45,743 nucleotides of DNA, from NCBI GenBank assembly GCA_022072045.1, contig JAJVIL010000136.1, positions 1-45,743 on the forward strand. Reading direction: 5' to 3'. Positions 24,634 to 35,000 of this stretch are shown in pieces. A model generated the notes under the pieces. The model saw nothing but the letters and a program-made list of their open reading frames with translations. It ran no database searches and was not told the origin of the DNA. The DNA is from Burkholderiaceae bacterium. GTDB taxonomy: Bacteria; Pseudomonadota; Gammaproteobacteria; Burkholderiales; Burkholderiaceae_C. The first letter of the stretch is position 1. Every line of letters starts with the position of its first letter. A program made the position numbers and the translations under genes.

Positions 24634-25487
24634 GCTGTTCGCGTCCTTTGGTTGAAAAGCCCCGCCGGCCGGATAAGCAGCGTGAATATCAGCAGCCCAT
24701 AGGTGGCCACATCAACCCACTCCGCCGCGAACTGCTGGCCGAAAGCGCGAAGCAAGCCGACGAGCAGCGACGCCGCGATAGCTCCCCGCGCATTTCCCAA
24801 ACCTCCGACAACGATCACGACGAAGCAGTCCGTGATCACGGTAATTGCCATCCCGGAATCAATGGGAACCAGGGGCGATACAAGTACGCCGGCGAACGCC
24901 GCCAGAGCGGTTCCACCGCCGAACGTCCACATGCGGAGACGGTTCACGTCGGCCCCCAGGCAAGAAAGCATGCGCGGGTTCGCCGCCGCGGCGCGGATGG
25001 TCGCGCCCAGCGACGTACGCTCGAGGCCCAGCAATAGCCCGGCTGCGACGACGGCCGCCACGACACACGCGAAGATCCGGTAGTCGCCGATGTAGCTGCC
25101 GAAGATTTCCGTCGTACCTGCCAGAGCAGCCGGGGGCGAAACGCGAAGGTAGCCAAGCCCCCAAACCATGCGCGCGGCCTCTTCCATGACAAGAATGAGC
25201 CCGAACGTCATCACCAATTGCTGGGCATGCGGCTTGGCATAGAGCGGGCGGAGCAGCACCCGCTCCAGCAGAGCGCCTGCCGGCAGGACGATGAGCGGGG
25301 TCAAAGCCAACGCCAGCCAGAAGCTGCCGGTGCTCGCCACGGCTTGGTACCCGATGTACGCACCAAGCATGTAGAAAGCACCGTGGGCGAAGTTGATGAC
25401 CCCGAGCAGACCGAATATCAGTGTCAGTCCAGCAGCCACCAGGAACAGCAGCAGTCCAATGCTCAGACCGATGAGCGTAAGAGCCAT
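24630..25487 (-). CDS. livH: Branched-chain-type ABC transporter permease (LivH)
   Basis: A 285-residue inner-membrane permease. GLLGVINFAHGAFYMLGAY and VVGGLGNARGAIAASLLVG are the conserved LivH segments. It begins 35 bases after the livK stop and overlaps livM by four bases. Confidence 0.93.
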   Translation of the reverse strand: MALTLIGLSIGLLLFLVAAGLTLIFGLLGVINFAHGAFYMLGAYIGYQAVASTGSFWLALALTPLIVLPAGALLERVLLRPLYAKPHAQQLVMTFGLILVMEEAARMVWGLGYLRVSPPAALAGTTEIFGSYIGDYRIFACVVAAVVAAGLLLGLERTSLGATIRAAAANPRMLSCLGADVNRLRMWTFGGGTALAAFAGVLVSPLVPIDSGMAITVITDCFVVIVVGGLGNARGAIAASLLVGLLRAFGQQFAAEWVDVATYGLLIFTLLIRPAGLFNQRTRTA

Positions 25488-25522
25488 GGGTGCTCGTCAG
25501 ACCGGAAGCCGGCCGGCTTCCG

Positions 25523-26686
25523 TTACTTGCATGCGGTGAAGACAGTGCTGCTGGGAACCTGGCGAACAACCCGCACGGGGTAATCGCTGCCCGGCTTGGT
25601 ACCCTCGCCCCAGATACCGCCCTGCGCCGCTTGGTGGTCGCACACTCGCATGGCCTTACCGCCTTCAATGGAGCTCGGCCAGCTCGACTGCGCGAAAGCA
25701 TCGACCCACTTCTCCCGGTCATTGCTTCTGGTTTGCTCGACGACGCTCAGGAACCACGACAGGCCGTCGTAGGCCTCTCCAGCCACCCAATCCGGCGGCT
25801 CGCCGTACTTCTTCCTGTAAGCCTCGACAAACTTCTGGTTTGAGGGGTTCTGCAGACTTGCGTGGTAGCGCTGGGCCGACATGACACCCTCGGCGCCAGG
25901 GCCCACGGCTCGAGCAAGCGTGTCGTCGAGAAGCACCGGCCCCATGATCTTGACCTTCTTGCCAAGCCCGACTTCGTGACTCTGCTTGACGAAGCCGATC
26001 GCATCGTTTCCTGCGGCGACGACCACGACCGTGTCGGCACCCGACTTCAGTACCTTGTCGATGATTACCGAGTAGTCCTTGCTGCCCAGTGGGGGGAAAT
26101 CCTCTCCGGCGATCTGCACCCCTTCCTTGGTGAGCAGCGCCCGAATGTCATTCCATCCTTCGCGCGTGGTGCCGACGTCGGCAGCAACGCCATAAACCTT
26201 CTTCAGCCCCAAGGCCTTGACCTGCTCGGCGACCATGACGTTCTCCATCGCCAAGTTGTTCGACGTGCGGAACGTGTAGCGCGTCTTGTTCGTCCCCGTG
26301 ATGCGATCGTCGGCCGACATCGTCACCAGGTGCGGGACCTTAGCCTGGGCAGCCAAGGGCATCATGGCGATTGTTTCGCCCGAGCTGGCGGCTCCGAAGA
26401 GCACGTCAACTCCGGACGCGATAAGCCGCGATGTCTTCTGCACGGCCACCTGCGGCTTGGTCTCCGAGTCCTCCCAGACCACCTCGATGGGCCGGCCCAG
26501 GACTTTGCCGCCGCGCTCCTGGATGGCGAACTCGACCCCGCGCTTCATGTTCTGGCCGAACACACCGAAGGCGCCACTGAGCGGGAGGACTGCCCCGATC
26601 CTGAAAGGCTGCTGCTGCTGCGCCGTCGCGGCGAGCGAGCACGCGAACGCGGCCGCTGCAAGTGCCAAGCGAAATGCGTGTCTCAT
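25523..26686 (-). CDS. livK: Branched-chain-type ABC transporter binding protein (LivK)
   Basis: A 387-residue periplasmic receptor of type I fold. The signal peptide covers about residues 1-22 (hydrophobic AAAAFACSLAATAQ). The mature start is FRIGAVLPLSGAFGVFGQNMKRG. GRPIEVVWEDSETKPQVAVQ and VDVLFGAASSGETIAM match the ligand-binding lobe of the family. An AGGAGA ribosome site precedes the ATG. It is the first gene of the Liv-SDR 2 operon and stands divergent to MarR 2, its likely regulator. Confidence 0.93.
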   Translation of the reverse strand: MRHAFRLALAAAAFACSLAATAQQQQPFRIGAVLPLSGAFGVFGQNMKRGVEFAIQERGGKVLGRPIEVVWEDSETKPQVAVQKTSRLIASGVDVLFGAASSGETIAMMPLAAQAKVPHLVTMSADDRITGTNKTRYTFRTSNNLAMENVMVAEQVKALGLKKVYGVAADVGTTREGWNDIRALLTKEGVQIAGEDFPPLGSKDYSVIIDKVLKSGADTVVVVAAGNDAIGFVKQSHEVGLGKKVKIMGPVLLDDTLARAVGPGAEGVMSAQRYHASLQNPSNQKFVEAYRKKYGEPPDWVAGEAYDGLSWFLSVVEQTRSNDREKWVDAFAQSSWPSSIEGGKAMRVCDHQAAQGGIWGEGTKPGSDYPVRVVRQVPSSTVFTACK

Positions 26687-26737
26687 GTTGTCTCCTGTGT
26701 TGTGTCGCCCAGACCGGACCTGGGCAAAGGCGAATCG

Positions 26738-26766
26738 AGGTTAGTGACCCGAATTATTTCTGTCAA
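26738..26766 (-). promoter_or_regulatory. Sigma-70-like promoter for the liv operon
   Basis: On the minus strand TTGACA (26766-26761) is followed after 17 bases by TAACCT (26743-26738). This is a perfect -35 with correct spacing and a partial -10. It lies about 50-80 bases upstream of livK. Confidence 0.55.
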
Positions 26767-26775
26767 TAAGGTTGT

Positions 26776-26790
26776 ACCATCAAAGATGGT
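26776..26790. promoter_or_regulatory. Candidate operator between livK and MarR 2
   Basis: The inverted repeat ACCATC-AAA-GATGGT lies 9 bases beyond the -35 of the liv promoter, in the divergent intergenic region. MarR 2 starts about 100 bases away and is the obvious candidate binder. This is inference from position. Confidence 0.4.
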
Positions 26791-26893
26791 TGCAGTAAAC
26801 GCGCGTGCCGGCTGCTAGGGGTAAGTCCCAAGGCAAGAGCATGCGCGCAGCCGCTTTTAGCAAGCGCTGAGAGGGTGGTCTAGACTCAACGCC

Positions 26894-27439
26894 ATGGATC
26901 GCAGTCAAGGCGCATGCATCGGCAGGGGACACACTGGCGGGGATGCGGCCGGAGTCGCCGCGGAAAAGAAGCGCCTGGTTCATACGGGGTTGGTGCTGCA
27001 TTTCATGGTGCAGCTGAGCATTAGCGAAGACGCAGATGCGCGCCTTGCCCAGAAGTCGATGGGTCGCGTGCACCACCGAATCCTCTACTTCGCACACTTC
27101 GCTCCTGGCCTCACGGTCAGCGAATTGCTCGCCGTTCTGGGCGTGAGGCACCAGAACATCCAGGCACCAATGCGGCAGCTGGCAAAAGCGGGCTACCTCC
27201 TCACGCGCGCATCCCCGACGGACGGCCGCGTGAAGCAGCTCTACTGCTCACGCAAAGGAGACAAGCTGCTGGAGTTCGTCTCGGGCGGGCAGAGGAATCG
27301 TTTCCAAGCCGCTTATGACAGCGTGACGCAGCAGGACATCGACAGCTACTTCAAGGTTATGACGTCCATGCTGGACCGACACCGCCGCGACTGGGTGCGG
27401 CGCCTCACCGAACTCGACGATCCTACGGAGTCCGTCTAG
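26894..27439 (+). CDS. MarR-type regulator 2
   Basis: A 181-residue paralogue of MarR 1, with the same winged-helix core (VHHRILYFAHFAPGLTVSELLAVLGVRHQNIQAP in shorter pieces) and the same RRLTELDDPTESV ending. The N-terminal ~25 residues are low in structure and not shared, so the true start could be downstream of 26894. It is divergent from livK, and its 3' end overlaps the thiolase stop by four bases on the other strand. It probably controls the liv operon, the thiolase operon, or both. Confidence 0.86.
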   Translation: MDRSQGACIGRGHTGGDAAGVAAEKKRLVHTGLVLHFMVQLSISEDADARLAQKSMGRVHHRILYFAHFAPGLTVSELLAVLGVRHQNIQAPMRQLAKAGYLLTRASPTDGRVKQLYCSRKGDKLLEFVSGGQRNRFQAAYDSVTQQDIDSYFKVMTSMLDRHRRDWVRRLTELDDPTESV

Positions 27440-28686
27440 CGCTCGTAGATCGCGACCGCGCACACCGCCTCTTCCAGGCCGATGATGCCGCCGCCATTCT
27501 GCTGCAGGCCGATCCGCGCATCGCGTACTTGCCGCTCGCCGCTTTCACCACGTAGTTGGCTGATCACTTCGTGGCACATCGACAGCCCCGTCGCGCCAAT
27601 GGGATGCCCCTTCGACACAAGACCACCTGACGGATTGATCGCGATCTTCCCGTCGATCGCGCTCGCGCCCGAAGCGGCGAAAGGACCACCCTGTCCTTCG
27701 GGGCAGAAGCGCAACATCTCAGTTTGATAGACCTCGCAAAACGAGGTCGCATCGTGAACCTCTGCGAGATCGATATCCTCGGGTCGCAAGCCTGCAAGTT
27801 CGTACGCGCGATCGGCAGCGGCCCGGGACAGGCCCGGCTCACGCTCTCCGCGGTACTTGCCGCCGGACAACGTCAGCGCCCGGATTTTCACAGCCCGCTC
27901 GCGCACGCGCGCGGGCTGTTGCTTCAGGAACCGCTCGGAACAGAGGATGACGGCCGCGGCACCGTCGCCGACTGGTGCGCACATCGCGCGCGTCAGCGGA
28001 TCGGACACCATCCGATCGGCGAGGACCTGTTCGGGCGTCATCGCGAAGCGGTATTGCGCCAACGGGTTGAGACTGCCGTTGGTGTGGCTCTTTGCGCAGG
28101 CGGCTGCAATCTGTTCGCGCGTGGTTCCGTAGAGATTCATGTGGAGGCGCGCCTGCATGGAGTACGTGTCCATGGCCGCGGATCGATCGGCACCCATCTC
28201 AAAAGGTTGGCCCAGTTGCTCGCCGATGCGCGTGTAGTGCGCGATCCACTCCTCCGGGTTCAGCTGGTCGGCGCCCTTGCCGAACTCCTGCAGGATCGCA
28301 GCGGGATTCTTCGCGTCGTAGAGCTTCTCCACGCCGACCGCGATGGTCACGTCGGCGTCACCGGCACGGATCTCCTTGTACGCGCCGTTCAGCGCAAGGC
28401 TGCCAGTCGCGCATGCACCCTCGACGTTCACCACCGGAGCACGGTCCCGGAACACACCATCGCGCACCAGCGGGATGAACGCGACGTTGCCGCGCACCAG
28501 AGGCTGGCCCCAGTAGTGCATCACGCAATTGCCGAACCACGCGGCCTCGATCACCTGCGGATCGGCCAGCCCAGCATCCTGCACCGCGCAGAGGTAGGCG
28601 TCGCGCGTGAGCTCCTTGAAACCCTTGTCGGGCCAACGCCGGAAAGGCGTGGAGAAGGTTCCGAGGATGTAGACCGCTTCGGACAT
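27436..28686 (-). CDS. Thiolase, SCP2-like acetyl-CoA acetyltransferase
   Basis: A 416-residue thiolase. The nucleophile Cys lies in VEGACATGSLAL and the His in SKGHPIGATG. Where classical thiolases have a C-x-G near the C-terminus, this protein has LQQNGGGIIGLE without the cysteine, as in SCP2/DitF-type thiolases. It would split a 3-ketoacyl-CoA with CoA to give acetyl- or propionyl-CoA. The ATG at 28686 (MSEAVYILGT) fits the family; an upstream extension to 28740 is possible but unlikely. It is the last gene of the icmF operon, 111 bases after the acyl-CoA dehydrogenase. Confidence 0.9.
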   Translation of the reverse strand: MSEAVYILGTFSTPFRRWPDKGFKELTRDAYLCAVQDAGLADPQVIEAAWFGNCVMHYWGQPLVRGNVAFIPLVRDGVFRDRAPVVNVEGACATGSLALNGAYKEIRAGDADVTIAVGVEKLYDAKNPAAILQEFGKGADQLNPEEWIAHYTRIGEQLGQPFEMGADRSAAMDTYSMQARLHMNLYGTTREQIAAACAKSHTNGSLNPLAQYRFAMTPEQVLADRMVSDPLTRAMCAPVGDGAAAVILCSERFLKQQPARVRERAVKIRALTLSGGKYRGEREPGLSRAAADRAYELAGLRPEDIDLAEVHDATSFCEVYQTEMLRFCPEGQGGPFAASGASAIDGKIAINPSGGLVSKGHPIGATGLSMCHEVISQLRGESGERQVRDARIGLQQNGGGIIGLEEAVCAVAIYER

Positions 28687-28797
28687 GCGTTGCTCCAGTA
28701 TCAGATTCGCAATGGTACGACAATCTTCTTGTAATATCAATCAAACTGATCCCATGCGTCCGCCAAGCTTGTAGTCGCCCGCGTCGGTGTCAGTCGT

Positions 28798-30594
28798 TCA
28801 GAACTGATCATCCGTATAGGCGAGCACCGCTGCTGCGCCGTTTACCACCGTCTCCGCCAGGCCAGGCGCCTGCGCGAGGACGTGATCGGCGTAAAAGCGC
28901 GCGGTCAACAGTTTGGCGCGAAGGAAGCCCGGGTCGCCACTGCCTTGCAGCAACCCCTTGCGCGCCGCGAGTGCCGCACGCGCCAGTTGCCATCCGCCAG
29001 CGACGATGCCGAACAGTTCCAGTAGCGGGACCGCACCGGCTGCCACGCTTTTGGCATCGCTGCGGTAGTGTTCCACCACGTAGGCAACGCAGCGGCGCAA
29101 CGCGACGATCCCGGCCGACAGTCGCGCGGCGACGGCGGCGAGCTCCGGATCCGCTGCAAGCAGCAGCTGTTCCTGAATCGCACCCATGTCGCGCAGGACG
29201 CGCTGCGCGGCGGCGCCACCATCACGGGCGATCTTGCGGGCCATCAGGTCTATCGCCTGGATGCCAGTGGTGCCTTCGTAGATCGGCGTGATGCGCGAAT
29301 CGCGCCAGTGCTGCGCCGCGCCGGCCTCCTCGATGAAGCCCATACCGCCGTGCACCTGCACGCCGAGCGAGGTTACGAGCACCGAGCTTTCGGTGCTCCA
29401 GCCCTTGACCACGGGAATCATCAGGTCGACGAAGCTCTGATTCTCGTGCCGTATTGCTTCGTCGGGGTGAGCGGCCGCAACATCCATCGCGGCGGCGACC
29501 ACGCAAGCCACGGCGCGCAGCGCCTCGGTGCGCGACTTCATCTGCAGCAACATGCGGCGCACGTCGGGATGCCGCACGATTGCGACCTTGTCGCGCGACG
29601 CGCCGCCGAGCTCGACGCCCTGCTTGCGATCGTGCGCATAGTCGCGGGCTCGCTGGTACGCGCGCTCGCACAGACCCACACCTTCAATACCGACCGAATA
29701 GCGCGCCGCGTTCATCATGATGAACATGTATTCGAGACCACGGTTCTCCTCGCCCACGAGCCAGCCTTTCGCGCCTTCGTTGTCACCGAAGGCAAGCACC
29801 GCCGTCGGGCTGCCGTGAATGCCCAGCTTGTGTTCGATGGAAACGCAGCGCACGTCGTTGCGCCCCCTAGCCTTGCCGTCGGAGTCGGACAGGAACTTCG
29901 GGACAACGAACAGCGAGATACCCTTCACGCCCTCCGGCGCATCGGGCGTCCGGGCCAGCACGAGGTGCACGATGTTCGCGGTGAGATCGTGCTCGCCGTA
30001 GGTGATGAAGATCTTCTGCCCGTGCAGGCGGAAGCTGCCGTCCGCCTGCGGCAGGGCGCGCGTGCGCACGGCCGACAGGTCCGAGCCCGCCTGGGGCTCG
30101 GTAAGGTTCATGGTGCCAGTCCATTCCCCGCTAACCAAGCGCGGGAGGTACATGGCTTTCTGCGACGGCGTGCCGCAGAGTTCCAGCGCCTCGATCGCGC
30201 CGCGAGTGAGCATGGGGCACAGGGCGAAAGCCACGTTGGCGCCGTTCCACATCTCTTCCACCAGCGCCGAGACCACGCGGGGAAGGCCCTGCCCACCGTA
30301 CTCCGCCGGGCAGGACAGCGCGTTCCACCCGCTCTCCACGAAGCGCGCATAGGCGTCGCTCCAGCCCGGCGCGGTGGCGACATCCCCATCGGTCCAGCGG
30401 GCACCCACGCGGTCGCCCACGACGTTCAGCGGCGAGATCACGCCAGCGGCGAACTTGCCCGCTTCCTCGAGGATCGCCGACGCCAGGTCTTGGCTGAATT
30501 CTTCATGCCCCGGCAACCTGGAGATCGCGTCCACCTGAGCCAGTTCGCGCAGGACGAAATCCATGTCCTGCAGCGGGGCTGCGTATTCACTCAT
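28798..30594 (-). CDS. Acyl-CoA dehydrogenase, DmdC-like (long form)
   Basis: A 598-residue flavoprotein dehydrogenase, about 200 residues longer than ordinary acyl-CoA dehydrogenases. It matches the family that includes 3-methylmercaptopropionyl-CoA dehydrogenase DmdC: GEHDLTANIVHLVLAR, APEGVKGISLFVVPKFL and GIHGSPTAVLAFGDNEG. LTEPQAGSDLSAVRT is the FAD region, and YEGTTGIQAIDLMARKI is present near residue 445. The C-terminal ~130 residues correspond to the extra DmdC-type domain. It would introduce a trans-2 double bond into an acyl-CoA. It lies 13 bases after the hydroxyacyl-CoA dehydrogenase gene. Confidence 0.9.
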   Translation of the reverse strand: MSEYAAPLQDMDFVLRELAQVDAISRLPGHEEFSQDLASAILEEAGKFAAGVISPLNVVGDRVGARWTDGDVATAPGWSDAYARFVESGWNALSCPAEYGGQGLPRVVSALVEEMWNGANVAFALCPMLTRGAIEALELCGTPSQKAMYLPRLVSGEWTGTMNLTEPQAGSDLSAVRTRALPQADGSFRLHGQKIFITYGEHDLTANIVHLVLARTPDAPEGVKGISLFVVPKFLSDSDGKARGRNDVRCVSIEHKLGIHGSPTAVLAFGDNEGAKGWLVGEENRGLEYMFIMMNAARYSVGIEGVGLCERAYQRARDYAHDRKQGVELGGASRDKVAIVRHPDVRRMLLQMKSRTEALRAVACVVAAAMDVAAAHPDEAIRHENQSFVDLMIPVVKGWSTESSVLVTSLGVQVHGGMGFIEEAGAAQHWRDSRITPIYEGTTGIQAIDLMARKIARDGGAAAQRVLRDMGAIQEQLLLAADPELAAVAARLSAGIVALRRCVAYVVEHYRSDAKSVAAGAVPLLELFGIVAGGWQLARAALAARKGLLQGSGDPGFLRAKLLTARFYADHVLAQAPGLAETVVNGAAAVLAYTDDQF

Positions 30595-30607
30595 CGCCTG
30601 TCCTCCT

Positions 30608-31465
30608 TCAACGTCCGGCGTAGTGGTAGAAGCCCTGGCCGGACTTGCGCCCGAGGCGGCCCGCGTCCACCATTTCCTTGAGTAAAGGTGCCGGCCGGTA
30701 CTTAGGATCTCCGAGGTTGTCGTGGAAGACGCGCATCACGGACAGAAGTGTGTCCAGCCCGATCAGATCCGCCAGCGCCAGGGGGCCGAGCGGGTGGTTG
30801 CAACCGAGCTTCATGCCAGCATCGATTTCGTCTGCGGACGCCAGCCCTTCCTGCAACACGAAGATCGCTTCGTTGATCATCGGGCACAGCACCCGGTTCA
30901 CCACGAAGCCCGGGCTGTTCCTGACAGTGATCGCCGTCTTGCCGACAGCCTTCGCGAAATCGAGCGCAACGGCATGCGTCGCATCCGTCGTCTGCAATCC
31001 GCGGATGACTTCAAGCAGCGCCATGACCGGCACCGGATTGAAGAAGTGCATGCCGATGCAACGGCCCGGGCGCTGCAGGGCCGCCGCAAGCTGGGTGATG
31101 GAGATCGACGAGGTGTTGCTCGCGATCACCGTGTCGTCGCCCACCACGGATTCGATTTCATGCAGGATCCGGATTTTCAGCTCAAGGTTCTCGGTGGCGG
31201 CCTCGATGACGAGGTCGCTGTCTTTCAGCTCCTGGTAGGACACCGTGCTGCGTATGCGCCTGAGGGTCTCGTCCTTTTGAGCCGCCGAAATCTTTTCCTT
31301 TTGCACGAGCCGGTCGAGGCTGGCCACGAGGGCAGTGCGCCCGCGCTCCAGCGCAGCGATGGACACGTCGACCATCACCACGTCGAGCCCGGATTGCGCA
31401 CACGCCTGTGCGATGCCGCTGCCCATGGTGCCGGCACCGATGACTGCGATTTGCTGAATGTTCAT
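30608..31465 (-). CDS. 3-Hydroxybutyryl-CoA dehydrogenase
   Basis: A 285-residue NAD-dependent 3-hydroxyacyl-CoA dehydrogenase, of HbdA/PaaH type. The Rossmann motif is [43 protein letters not shown] (with the catalytic His) and [18 protein letters not shown] identify the family, and the end [13 protein letters not shown] is canonical. It oxidises (S)-3-hydroxyacyl-CoA to the keto form. It is spaced 10 bases from the adenosyltransferase gene upstream and 13 from the dehydrogenase downstream. Confidence 0.94.
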   Translation of the reverse strand: MNIQQIAVIGAGTMGSGIAQACAQSGLDVVMVDVSIAALERGRTALVASLDRLVQKEKISAAQKDETLRRIRSTVSYQELKDSDLVIEAATENLELKIRILHEIESVVGDDTVIASNTSSISITQLAAALQRPGRCIGMHFFNPVPVMALLEVIRGLQTTDATHAVALDFAKAVGKTAITVRNSPGFVVNRVLCPMINEAIFVLQEGLASADEIDAGMKLGCNHPLGPLALADLIGLDTLLSVMRVFHDNLGDPKYRPAPLLKEMVDAGRLGRKSGQGFYHYAGR

Positions 31466-31475
31466 GGAGTCCCTT

Positions 31476-32033
31476 TCATTTGGATCGTTCGTGGTCCCAC
31501 AGGACTTCCTTGCGGCCAGCGTACTGGTTCAGGACCCGCGCCAGCACGAACATCAGGTCGGACAAGCGATTGAGGTATTGGCGCGCCACCGGGTTGACCG
31601 CCTGCACCTCGGCCAGCGCGATCACGGAGCGCTCGGCGCGGCGGCAGGTCGTGCGGCACATGTGGGCCTGCGCGGCGGCGACAGTGCCGCCAGGACGCAC
31701 GAATTCCTGCAACCGCGGCAATCCGGAATTGACGGATTGAAGGCATGCGTCGAGCGCCAGCACCCGCTCCGGTTTCAACAGGGAATAGCCCGGGATGCTC
31801 AACTCTCCGCCCAGGTCCAGCAGGTCCTGCTGAACGGCCACGAGTTCGGCCTGCCAGGCAAAGCCTTGCGGCAAGCCAAAGGCGAGCAGCAGCCCCACGG
31901 CACTGTTCAACTCGTCCACGTCGCCCATTGCAGCGACACGGGGGTCGCACTTGCTGACCCGGGTGCCGTCGCCCAGGCCCGTGGTGCCTGCATCACCGGT
32001 TCGCGTGGCGATGGCGCTCAATCGATGTCCCAT
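31476..32033 (-). CDS. Cob(I)alamin adenosyltransferase, PduO type
   Basis: A 185-residue PduO-family adenosyltransferase: [19 protein letters not shown] near the N-terminus (ATP site), [13 protein letters not shown], and the C-terminal [10 protein letters not shown]...[17 protein letters not shown]. It makes adenosylcobalamin from ATP and reduced cobalamin. The ATG at 32033 (MGHRLSAIA) is chosen from family alignment; the open frame extends far upstream only as an antisense-like shadow of icmF. Its place 14 bases after icmF indicates it supplies and repairs the mutase cofactor. Confidence 0.94.
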   Translation of the reverse strand: MGHRLSAIATRTGDAGTTGLGDGTRVSKCDPRVAAMGDVDELNSAVGLLLAFGLPQGFAWQAELVAVQQDLLDLGGELSIPGYSLLKPERVLALDACLQSVNSGLPRLQEFVRPGGTVAAAQAHMCRTTCRRAERSVIALAEVQAVNPVARQYLNRLSDLMFVLARVLNQYAGRKEVLWDHERSK

Positions 32034-32047
32034 CCGACGCTCCGCGC

Positions 32048-35000
32048 TTACATGTTCCGACGGTACTGGCCGCCCACCTCGAACAGCGCACTCGTGATCT
32101 GGCCGAGCGAGCAGACGCGCACGGCGTCCATGAGCACCTCGAAGACGTTCTGGTTGTCGATCACCGCCTGCTTCAGGCGAGCGAGCATCGCAGGCGCCGC
32201 GTGGGCATTGCGCGCATGGAAGGCCTGCAGCCGCTCGAGCTGGCTTTGCTTCTCTTCCTCGGTCGATCGCGCGAGCTCCAGCTTGTCCATCACGGCGTCG
32301 CCATGCGGATTGCGGAAGGTATTGACACCGATGATCGGCAGCTCGCCCGTGTGCTTGAGCATCTCGTAATGCATGCTCTCGTCCTGGATGCGTCCCCGCT
32401 GGTAGCCCGTTTCCATCGCGCCCAGCACACCGCCGCGTTCGCTGATGCGCTCGAATTCTGCGAGCACAGCCTCTTCCACCAGTTCGGTCAGCTCGTCGAC
32501 GATGAAAGCGCCCTGGTTCGGGTTCTCGTTCTTCGCCAGGCCCCACTCGCGATTGATGATGAGCTGGATCGCCATCGCACGGCGCACCGACTCCTCGGTC
32601 GGTGTGGTGATGGCCTCGTCGTACGCGTTGGTGTGCAGCGAATTGCAGTTGTCGTAGATCGCGATCAGCGCCTGCAGCGTGGTGCGAATGTCGTTGAAGG
32701 CGATCTCCTGCGCGTGCAGGCTGCGGCCCGAGGTCTGGATGTGGTACTTGAGCTTCTGGCTGCGTTCGTTCGCGCCGTACTTCTCCTTCATCGCCACCGC
32801 CCAGATGCGGCGCGCCACGCGGCCCATCACGGTGTACTCGGGGTCCATGCCGTTCGAGAAGAAGAACGACAGGTTCGGTGCGAAGTCGTCGATGTGCATG
32901 CCCCGCGCGAGGTACGCCTCCACGAACGTGAAGCCGTTCGACAGCGTGAAAGCAAGCTGCGAGATCGGGTTCGCGCCCGCCTCGGCGATGTGGTAGCCCG
33001 AGATCGACACCGAGTAGAAGTTGCGCACATCGTGGTGGACGAAGTAGTGCGCGATGTCGCCCATCACCTTGAGCGAGAACTCGGTCGAGAAAATGCAGGT
33101 GTTCTGGCCCTGGTCTTCCTTCAGGATGTCGGCCTGCACCGTGCCCCGGACGTTGGCCAGCGCCCATTCGCGGATCTTGGCGGCTTCGGTCTCGGTGGGT
33201 TCGCGGCCGTTGTCGGCCTGGAACTTCTCCAGTTGCTGGTCGACAGCGGTGTTCATGAACATCGCCAGGATCGACGGCGCCGGGCCGTTGATCGTCATCG
33301 ACACGGAGGTCGACGGGCTGCAAAGGTCGAAGCCCGAATACAGCACCTTCATGTCGTCCAGCGTGGCGATCGACACACCCGAGTTGCCGACCTTGCCATA
33401 GATGTCCGGGCGCAGGTCGGGGTCGTTGCCATAAAGCGTGACGGAATCGAAAGCCGTGGACAAGCGCTTGGCAGGCATCGATTCGGAGACCAGCTTGAAG
33501 CGCCGGTTCGTGCGGAAGGCGTCGCCCTCACCCGCGAACATGCGCGTGGGGTCTTCGTTCTCGCGCTTGAACGCGAAGGTTCCGGCCGTATACGGGAACG
33601 AACCCGGCACGTTCTCCAGCATCAGCCACTTGAGGATCTCGCCGTGGTCTTCGTACTGCGGCAGCGCCACCTTGCGGATGGTCGTGCCGGAGAGCGACTT
33701 GGTCGTGAGCCGCGTGCGGATTTCCTTGTCGCGGATTTTCACGACGTATTCGTCGCCGGCGTAGGCCTTCTTCAGGTCGGGCCACTGCGCGAGCAGCTTG
33801 CGCTCGTCGCCCGCTACCAGCTCTTCCCGCGCCGTAGCGAGGGATTCGATAGCTTCTGCCGCAGAGGTGGCGTCCTCCGCGCCCTGCTCGCGCAGCAGCC
33901 GCTGCGAGCTGCGCAACTGCTGCACTTCGCGCACCAGGCCCGCCTGCTTGCGCGCGCGCGCCTTGTACGAACGCACCGTCTCCGAGATTTCCGCCAGGTA
34001 GCGCGTGCGTGCCGCAGGCACCACCGGCGTCTGGTTGCTGCTGTGGCGCACGCCCACGACCGGAAGCCGGCCCGGGCGCAGGGGAGCGCCCAACTCCACC
34101 AGCCGCGGAACGAGTGCCTGGTACAAGGCAGTAACGCCGTCGTCATTGAACCGCGCGGCCATCGTGCCGAAGACGGGCATTTCTTCCGGTCGCTGGGCGA
34201 ACGCCTGGCGGTTGCGCTGGACCTGCTTGGCGACATCGCGCAGCGCGTCGGCTGCGCCGCGGCGGTCGAACTTGTTGATGGCGACGAACTGCGCGAAGTC
34301 CAGCATGTCGATCTTTTCGAGCTGCGAAGCTGCGCCGAACTCCGGCGTCATCACGTAGAGCGGCACGTCGACGTGCGGCACGATGGCCGCATCGCCCTGC
34401 CCGATGCCCGACGTTTCGACGATCACGAGGTCGAAGCCCGCGGCCTTGCACGCCGCGATCACGTCCGGCAACGCCGCCGAGATTTCGCTGCCGAACTCGC
34501 GCGTGGCCAACGACCGCATGAAGACGCGCGGACCGCCTTGCCACGGGCCGATCGCGTTCATGCGGATGCGGTCGCCCAGCAGCGCGCCACCGCTTTTACG
34601 CCGCGACGGGTCGATGGAGATCACGGCGATGCGCAGCTCGTCGTCCTGGTCGAGCCGCAGGCGCCGGATGAGTTCATCTGTGAGCGAAGACTTGCCGGCG
34701 CCGCCCGTGCCGGTCACGCCGACGACCGGCACGGGCCGGCTCTGCGCCGCCGCGCGGACCGCAGCAGTGAGGCTTTCGTCCGCCGACCCGTTCTCGATGG
34801 CCGTGAGCAGCTGCGCCAGGGCACGCCAACTCGCCTCGTCATGCCCTTGGATCGCCTCGACTGCGCGCGGTGCCAGGCCCGACACGTCCTTGTCGCAGCG
34901 CATGACCATTTCGCCGATCATTCCCTGCAGGCCCATGCGCTGGCCGTCCTCGGGGCTGAAGATCCGGCAAACGCCGTACTCCTGCAGCTCGCGGATTTCG

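Noticed and set aside
29068-30681. A 537-codon plus-strand frame across the acyl-CoA dehydrogenase
   Set aside because: Antisense shadow of a clear dehydrogenase gene.
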